Assembly: GCA_015067935.1 (NCBI GenBank)
Contig: SVLL01000013.1
Location: 1-37,574 of the forward strand
Reading direction: 5' to 3'
DNA: 37,574 bases
Source: Oscillospiraceae bacterium
Lineage (GTDB): Bacteria; Bacillota; Clostridia; Oscillospirales; Oscillospiraceae
In this document: one piece after another, positions 33,386 to 37,574 of the stretch
Position numbering within the stretch: the first letter of the stretch is position 1
How the letters are laid out: every line of letters begins with the position of its first letter
Position numbers and translations under genes: made by a program
Notes under the pieces: generated by a model
Database searches by the model: none
What the model was told of the DNA's origin: nothing
The model's input: the letters and a program-made list of their open reading frames with translations, nothing else

Positions 33386-33415
33386 TAGTATGTGCATAAA
33401 TCAAAATAATATGTC
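33386..33415 (-). promoter_or_regulatory. Sigma-G-like promoter of the spoVAD operon
   Basis: On the minus strand GACATA is followed after 17 bases by CATACTA. CATACTA is the ideal sigma-G -10; the -35 matches TGMATA at four of six positions. It lies 27 bases before the start codon. The -35 straddles the edge of the palindromic repeat. Confidence 0.7.
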
Positions 33416-33512
33416 ATTGCAAAACCCGGAGAGGCTGCTGCAATCCATATTTCCGCGAATGCGACACCCTCTCCCGGGGGAAAGGTGTTGGGCTTACGCC
33501 CTCGCAATGACA
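33412..33512. repeat. Palindromic, MITE-like repeat element (about 101 bp)
   Basis: The ends are perfect 9-bp inverted repeats, TGTCATTGC and GCAATGACA. The interior contains a second imperfect palindrome around ACACC-TCCCGGGGGA-GGTGT. It carries no ORF. The end sequence TGTCATTGC resembles dispersed small palindromic elements found in many bacterial genomes; no target duplication is obvious. Confidence 0.6.
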
Positions 33513-33537
33513 AGTTTGGGGAATTGTACATTCGCGG

Positions 33538-33566
33538 TTGACAGATGTTTCCTTGAGGGCTATAAT
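33538..33566 (+). promoter_or_regulatory. Perfect consensus promoter of the LRR surface protein gene
   Basis: TTGACA, 17-base spacer, TATAAT: both hexamers are exact consensus. The start codon is 30 bases after the -10, with AAAGGGAGG in between. Confidence 0.88.
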
Positions 33567-33595
33567 GTACTTATCATAAAAGGGAGGTATTTCCT

Positions 33596-36500
33596 ATGAA
33601 AAGATGGTTCACAATCCTCGCGGCATTGACCCTTGTTGTGCTGTGCATTGTCCAGCTGCCAACCGAGGCACAAGCGGCATCGGAAAGTGACTTGACCTTT
33701 GAATTGAATGAGGATGGAGAGAGCTATTATGTGTCAGATTGCAGCACATCTGCCAGCGGCAGCTTGTCCATCCCGGCTACCTATAACGGCAAGCCTGTGA
33801 CCAGTATTGGTTATCGTGCGTTCTACTACTGCAGCCGCCTGACGAGCATCACCATACCGGATAGCGTAACCAGCATTGGTTCTTCTGCGTTCGAAGACTG
33901 CAGCCTGACGAGCATCACCATCCCGAACAGCGTGACCAGCATTGGCGATGGTGCGTTCTCTGACTGCAGCAGCCTGACCGGCATCACAATTCCTGACAGT
34001 GTGACCAGCATTGGCAATCGTGCGTTCTATTACTGCACCAGACTGACTAGCATCACAATTCCTGACAGCGTGACCAGCATTGGCTCTTCTGCGTTCTCTG
34101 ACTGCACCAGACTGACCAGCATCACAATTCCTGCCAGCGTGACCAGCATTGGCTCTTCTGCGTTCTCTTACTGCACCAGCCTGACCAGCATCACAATTCC
34201 TGACGGCGTGACCAGCATTGCCAATTATGCGTTCTCTGACTGCACCAAGCTGTTCCGCATCACAATTCCTGACAGCGTGACCAGCATTGGCGATGGTGCG
34301 TTCTCTGACTGCACCAGCCTGACCAGTATCACAATTCCTGCCAGCGTGACCAGCATTGGCTCTTCTGCGTTCTATTCCTGCACCAGCCTGACCAGCATCA
34401 CAATTCCTGCCAGCGTGACCAGCATTGGCTCTTATGCGTTCTCTTCCTGCACCAGCCTTAACTACACGCAGTATGGTAACTATTACTATCTTGGCAATGA
34501 TTCTAACCCGTATTTGTATTTGGCAAAAGCATTGGATACCGGTATCAAGGAGTGCGAAATTTTCAGCCAAACCAGATTCATTGGCTCTTCTGCGTTCTCT
34601 GGTTGCACCAGACTGACCAGCGTAGTGATTCCTGCCAGCGTGACCAGCATTGGTTCTTCTGCGTTCTCTGGCTGCAGCAGCCTGACCAGCATCACAATTC
34701 CTGACAGCGTGACCAGCATTGGCAATGATGCGTTCCGTGACTGCACCAGCCTGTCCAGTGTGGCGATTGGTAACGGCGTGACCAGCATTGGCTCTTCTGC
34801 GTTCAGAAACTGCACCAGGCTGACCAGCATCACAATTCCTGACAGCGTGACCAGCATTGCCGATTATGCGTTCTATAACTGCACCAGCCTTAACTACACG
34901 CAGTATGGCAACTGTTACTATCTTGGCAACGATTCCAACCCCTATGTGTATTTGGCAGATACAATAAGTGCAGATATCACAGAATGCGAAATTTCCAGCC
35001 AAACCAGACTCATTGGCTCTTCTGCGTTCTCTGACTGCACCAGCCTGACCGGTGTGTACATTACAGATATTAGTGCCTGGTGTAAAATTATTTTTGGTGA
35101 TTATGATGCAAACCCACTATATTATGCAAAAAAACTGTATCTGAATAATATGCTTGTAACGGAATTGAATATTCCTGACGGCGTGACCAGCATTGGCTCT
35201 TCTGCGTTCAGATACTGCACCAGCCTGACCAGTATCACGATCCCCAACAGCGTGACCAGCATTGGCAATTCTGCGTTCTATTACTGCACCAGCCTGACCA
35301 GCATCACAATTCCTGACAGTGTGACCAGCATTGGCAATGATGCGTTCTTTGGCTGCAATAGCCTGACCGGTGTGTACATTACAGATATTAGTGCTTGGTG
35401 TAAAATTATTTTTGCTGATTCTGATGCAAACCCACTATATTATGCAAAAAAACTGTATCTGAATAATACGCTTGTAACGGAATTGAATATTCCTGACGGC
35501 GTGACCAGTATTGGTGATTATGCGTTCTTTTACTGCAGCAGCCTGACCAGTATCACGATCCCCGACAGCGTGACCAGTATTGGTGGCAGTGCGTTCTTCT
35601 ACTGCAGAAACCTGACGAGCATCACCATCGGTGATAGTGTGACCAGCATTGGTTCTTCTGCGTTCTATAACTGCACCAACCTGACCAGCATCACAATTCC
35701 TGACAGCGTGACCAGCATTGGCGCAAATGCCTTTAATTACTGCACCAGCCTGACCAGTGTGTACATTACAGATATTAGTGCTTGGTGTAAAATTATTTTT
35801 GCTGATTCTGATGCAAACCCACTATCTTATGCAAAAAAACTATATCTGAATAATACGCTTGTAACGGAATTGAATATTCCTGATAGCGTGACCAGCATTG
35901 GCGCAAATGCCTTTAATTACTGCACCAGCCTGAAAAAAATAGTGATTCCTGACAGTTTAAGTTGCATTGGAGGGGGCGCATTTTACAACTGTGTTAATTT
36001 AAAGAATGTAGTATACTGTGGTACGGCAGAACGGTGGGTGCAAATCGAAATCGGCTCTAACAATACTTATCTCACCAGCGCCAATCACAGTTATCACAAT
36101 ATGACTGAGGGAGATTGCTATAATCCAAAGACCTGTGTGTATTGCGGCCAAGTGGGAGAATATCCCCATGTTTGGATTGATGCAACCTGCACATCCTCTA
36201 AGTTCTGCTTCCTTTGCGGCATAACCGAAGGCGGTTTCGTTCACACTTGGACTGCTGCGACTTGTACTGCACCGAAAACCTGCACCCTTTGCGGTGTGAC
36301 AGAAGGGGATGTGGCACAAGGGGATGTGGCACATACCTGGAAGGCAGCTACTTGCACCGAAGCAGAATACTGCACCCGCTGTGGTGTGACCAAAGGTGAG
36401 TCTTTGGGGCATAATTGGACTGTTGCTAACTGCACCGATCCTGCAATCTGTTCCCGTTGCGGTGCGACAAGCGACAAGGCGCTGGGGCATCAGTATGACA

Positions 36501-37426
36501 ACGACCGTGATTATATCTGCAACACCTGCGGATATTCCCGCCTTGTGAAAGAAACAAGCCTGAAATTCTATAGCACCTCTCCCTCTCTGTCCTTCCAGGA
36601 TTACATCGGTATGCAGATCCTGATCCGCAATGCGGATGTGGCAAAGTATGATGAGGTTTATGTGATCGCCGTTCAGGAAGGACCTAACGGAGCCGTCACG
36701 ACCAAGCTGGAAGGATCACTGTTCTACGGAGCTTATCAGCTCTTCGACCAAAAGGTGCTGTCTTGGTCTATGAGCGAGACGGTCACAATGACACTCTACG
36801 GTGAAATTGATGGCGTAATCTATCAGGGCGCATCCATGACAGCATCTGTGGAATCTCTGGCATTACAGATTCTCAAAAACTCCACGGATTCCATTAAAAA
36901 CCGCCTGCTGGTGGATATGCTGAACTACGGTGCAGCGGTGCAGACGTTGTTTGGCTACAATGCATCCAATATGCCAAATGACGAGCTTGGCGACCTTGCT
37001 GACTACGGAACCACCACGGAGCCTGTCTTTACAGCTAATAATTCCATTACCGGCACGGCAAAGGTCTCCGTTCTGGTGTCCAATATCAGCCTGCAGTCCA
37101 AGGTGGAAATCCAACTTCTGTTTGCGGGGGATATTTCCGCATACGATGCCGTGGCAACGCTAAACGGAACCAATGCAGAGGTAATTGTGGACAAGGATGC
37201 CTATGCGGAACACGGCTGGACACTGGTGCGTGTTCCTCTTAAAGCCACGCAGATGCGTGAGGTCTTCACCATTGCGCTGCGCGATGCAAATGGCAACCCC
37301 GTTACGCAGGTATATAATGTCAGCGCAGAGGGCTATGCAACCTCTCGCGTGAACACGGAAAGACATGCTATGGATGTGGCGTTGATGCGCTACGGTGATT
37401 CCGTCGCAGCCTTTGCCAATCAATAA
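33596..37426 (+). CDS. BspA-like leucine-rich-repeat secreted protein with Cys-rich repeats
   Basis: A 1276-residue exported protein. A signal peptide ends near residue 27 ('[12 protein letters not shown]'). Residues about 50-815 are LRR_5/BspA-type repeats of 23 residues with core '[18 protein letters not shown]' and Cys-rich turns ('CTS'). They are interrupted by two '[18 protein letters not shown]' blocks and three '[14 protein letters not shown]' blocks. Residues about 835-985 hold five or six CxxCG/HxW repeats that could bind metal, and about 985-1276 form a C-terminal domain of unknown role. No LPXTG, S-layer or membrane anchor is visible. BspA-like proteins mediate surface or host-matrix contacts in other bacteria; the role here is inferred. 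Confidence 0.9.
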   Translation: MKRWFTILAALTLVVLCIVQLPTEAQAASESDLTFELNEDGESYYVSDCSTSASGSLSIPATYNGKPVTSIGYRAFYYCSRLTSITIPDSVTSIGSSAFEDCSLTSITIPNSVTSIGDGAFSDCSSLTGITIPDSVTSIGNRAFYYCTRLTSITIPDSVTSIGSSAFSDCTRLTSITIPASVTSIGSSAFSYCTSLTSITIPDGVTSIANYAFSDCTKLFRITIPDSVTSIGDGAFSDCTSLTSITIPASVTSIGSSAFYSCTSLTSITIPASVTSIGSYAFSSCTSLNYTQYGNYYYLGNDSNPYLYLAKALDTGIKECEIFSQTRFIGSSAFSGCTRLTSVVIPASVTSIGSSAFSGCSSLTSITIPDSVTSIGNDAFRDCTSLSSVAIGNGVTSIGSSAFRNCTRLTSITIPDSVTSIADYAFYNCTSLNYTQYGNCYYLGNDSNPYVYLADTISADITECEISSQTRLIGSSAFSDCTSLTGVYITDISAWCKIIFGDYDANPLYYAKKLYLNNMLVTELNIPDGVTSIGSSAFRYCTSLTSITIPNSVTSIGNSAFYYCTSLTSITIPDSVTSIGNDAFFGCNSLTGVYITDISAWCKIIFADSDANPLYYAKKLYLNNTLVTELNIPDGVTSIGDYAFFYCSSLTSITIPDSVTSIGGSAFFYCRNLTSITIGDSVTSIGSSAFYNCTNLTSITIPDSVTSIGANAFNYCTSLTSVYITDISAWCKIIFADSDANPLSYAKKLYLNNTLVTELNIPDSVTSIGANAFNYCTSLKKIVIPDSLSCIGGGAFYNCVNLKNVVYCGTAERWVQIEIGSNNTYLTSANHSYHNMTEGDCYNPKTCVYCGQVGEYPHVWIDATCTSSKFCFLCGITEGGFVHTWTAATCTAPKTCTLCGVTEGDVAQGDVAHTWKAATCTEAEYCTRCGVTKGESLGHNWTVANCTDPAICSRCGATSDKALGHQYDNDRDYICNTCGYSRLVKETSLKFYSTSPSLSFQDYIGMQILIRNADVAKYDEVYVIAVQEGPNGAVTTKLEGSLFYGAYQLFDQKVLSWSMSETVTMTLYGEIDGVIYQGASMTASVESLALQILKNSTDSIKNRLLVDMLNYGAAVQTLFGYNASNMPNDELGDLADYGTTTEPVFTANNSITGTAKVSVLVSNISLQSKVEIQLLFAGDISAYDAVATLNGTNAEVIVDKDAYAEHGWTLVRVPLKATQMREVFTIALRDANGNPVTQVYNVSAEGYATSRVNTERHAMDVALMRYGDSVAAFANQ
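33790..34458 (+). repeat. In-frame 69-bp tandem repeats encoding LRR_5 units
   Basis: A unit resembling ACCAGCATTGGCTCTTCTGC plus ATCACAATTCCTGACAGCGT recurs every 69 bases (23 codons), about nine copies in this block and more up to 35950. Copies are near-identical at the DNA level, including silent positions, which points to recent duplication or gene conversion. Confidence 0.9.
34457..34958 (+). repeat. Two copies of a 70-bp non-LRR block, 432 bp apart
   Basis: The sequence encoding '[19 protein letters not shown]' occurs at 34457-34526 and again at 34889-34958. Each is followed by a related 'ECEI.SQTR.IGSSAFS' segment. Confidence 0.85.
35054..35883 (+). repeat. Three near-identical 125-bp AT-rich blocks
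   Basis: Copies at 35054-35178, 35372-35496 and 35759-35883 encode '[14 protein letters not shown]' through 'LVTELNIPD'. They are much richer in A and T than the neighbouring LRR units. Confidence 0.9.
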
Positions 37427-37431
37427 AATGA

Positions 37432-37463
37432 CCGCCCTGCTCACGGGAGCAGGGCGGCTTTTT
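37432..37463 (+). terminator. Terminator of the LRR surface protein gene
   Basis: An 11-bp perfect stem CCGCCCTGCTC/GAGCAGGGCGG with a 4-base loop is followed by CTTTTT, six bases after the stop codon. Confidence 0.92.
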
Positions 37464-37473
37464 GTATAAAGAA

Positions 37474-37496
37474 AACCACGCGTTAGACGCGTGGTT
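37474..37496. repeat. Perfect 10-bp hairpin, possible end of an IS200/IS605-type element
   Basis: AACCACGCGT and ACGCGTGGTT enclose a 3-base loop. The hairpin is followed by TCAATAAAGCC and non-coding sequence to the window edge. It has no T run of its own and lies just after a good terminator, so it is not needed for termination. Its form resembles subterminal hairpins of IS200/IS605-like elements; the element body would lie outside the window. Confidence 0.35.
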
Positions 37497-37574
37497 CAAT
37501 AAAGCCTATGGCGGCGAGTAAAAATCCCTGTTAAGATTATAGGTGCGGTCCGCCAACTGCACAAACAATCAAAA

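Noticed and set aside
33734-35002. 422-residue minus-strand repetitive ORF
   Set aside because: It arises because the 69-bp LRR repeats have no stops in this antisense frame. The plus strand has the signal peptide, promoter and ribosome binding site.
33790-35950. Possible CRISPR-like periodic repeat array
   Set aside because: The 69-bp period is exactly 23 codons, stays in frame, has no unique spacers and encodes a known LRR pattern.

Overview
The window looks like a chromosomal segment from a spore-forming Clostridia member, most likely in or near the Oscillospiraceae/Ruminococcaceae. The evidence is four sporulation genes (spoIIID, spoIIR, spoVAD, spoVAE), low-GC Gram-positive gene sets (RNase M5, AddAB, RlmH, a TGS/uridine kinase fusion), strong AGGAGG ribosome binding sites, and many TTGNNN-17-TATAAT promoters. 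I see no prophage, CRISPR array or intact transposon. The genome family assignment is inference; the gene calls come from reading the translations.

Layout. Bases 1-3201 (+): the C-terminal end of RNase M5, an ABC-F ATPase and an Mrp/ApbC Fe-S carrier ATPase. Bases 3205-6593 (-): a phosphatidyltransferase (PgsA type), then a four-gene cluster with a SpoIID-like peptidoglycan-binding protein, a second peptidoglycan-binding protein and two small proteins. Bases 6683-12157 (+): asparagine synthetase, then a tight HD hydrolase / GH13_8-type branching enzyme / Gfo-Idh-MocA oxidoreductase operon. Bases 12193-15288 (+): tRNA-Ser(UGA), rsmE, and a guanine-class riboswitch ahead of a tiny membrane protein and a TGS-uridine kinase fusion. 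Bases 15375-18691: an unknown membrane protein, rlmH (-), a 48-residue conserved small protein, spoIIID (-) with a sigma-E-like promoter, and an AI-2E family transporter. Bases 18731-23066: a divergent pair of single-span membrane proteins, one with a degenerate kinase domain plus Fn3-like ectodomain and the other with a zinc ribbon plus bacterial Ig-like ectodomain. Bases 23107-31770: DUF378 protein (-), ispE, spoIIR, addB, addA. Bases 31812-33359 (-): spoVAD, spoVAE and an unlisted Asn/Gln-rich micropeptide gene. Bases 33412-37574: a palindromic repeat, a large BspA-like leucine-rich-repeat surface protein under a perfect consensus promoter, and a hairpin at the right edge resembling an insertion-sequence end.

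Most interesting points. (1) The riboswitch terminator is built from the aptamer's own P3/J3-1/P1 strands, the arrangement of an ON switch, although the specificity base is the guanine-type C. (2) ispE and spoIIR are separated by a terminator whose left arm is also the -10 region of a sigma-F-like promoter, so vegetative read-through would stop but a forespore transcript would escape. (3) The spoVA operon carries a 36-residue N/Q-rich peptide, and its sigma-G-like -35 straddles the edge of a mobile-looking repeat. (4) A transmembrane kinase-like protein has lost the catalytic Asp.

No gene-free stretch exceeds 300 bases. The longest (13127-13351, 21620-21839, 33360-33595) hold the riboswitch, divergent promoters, and the repeat plus two promoters respectively.
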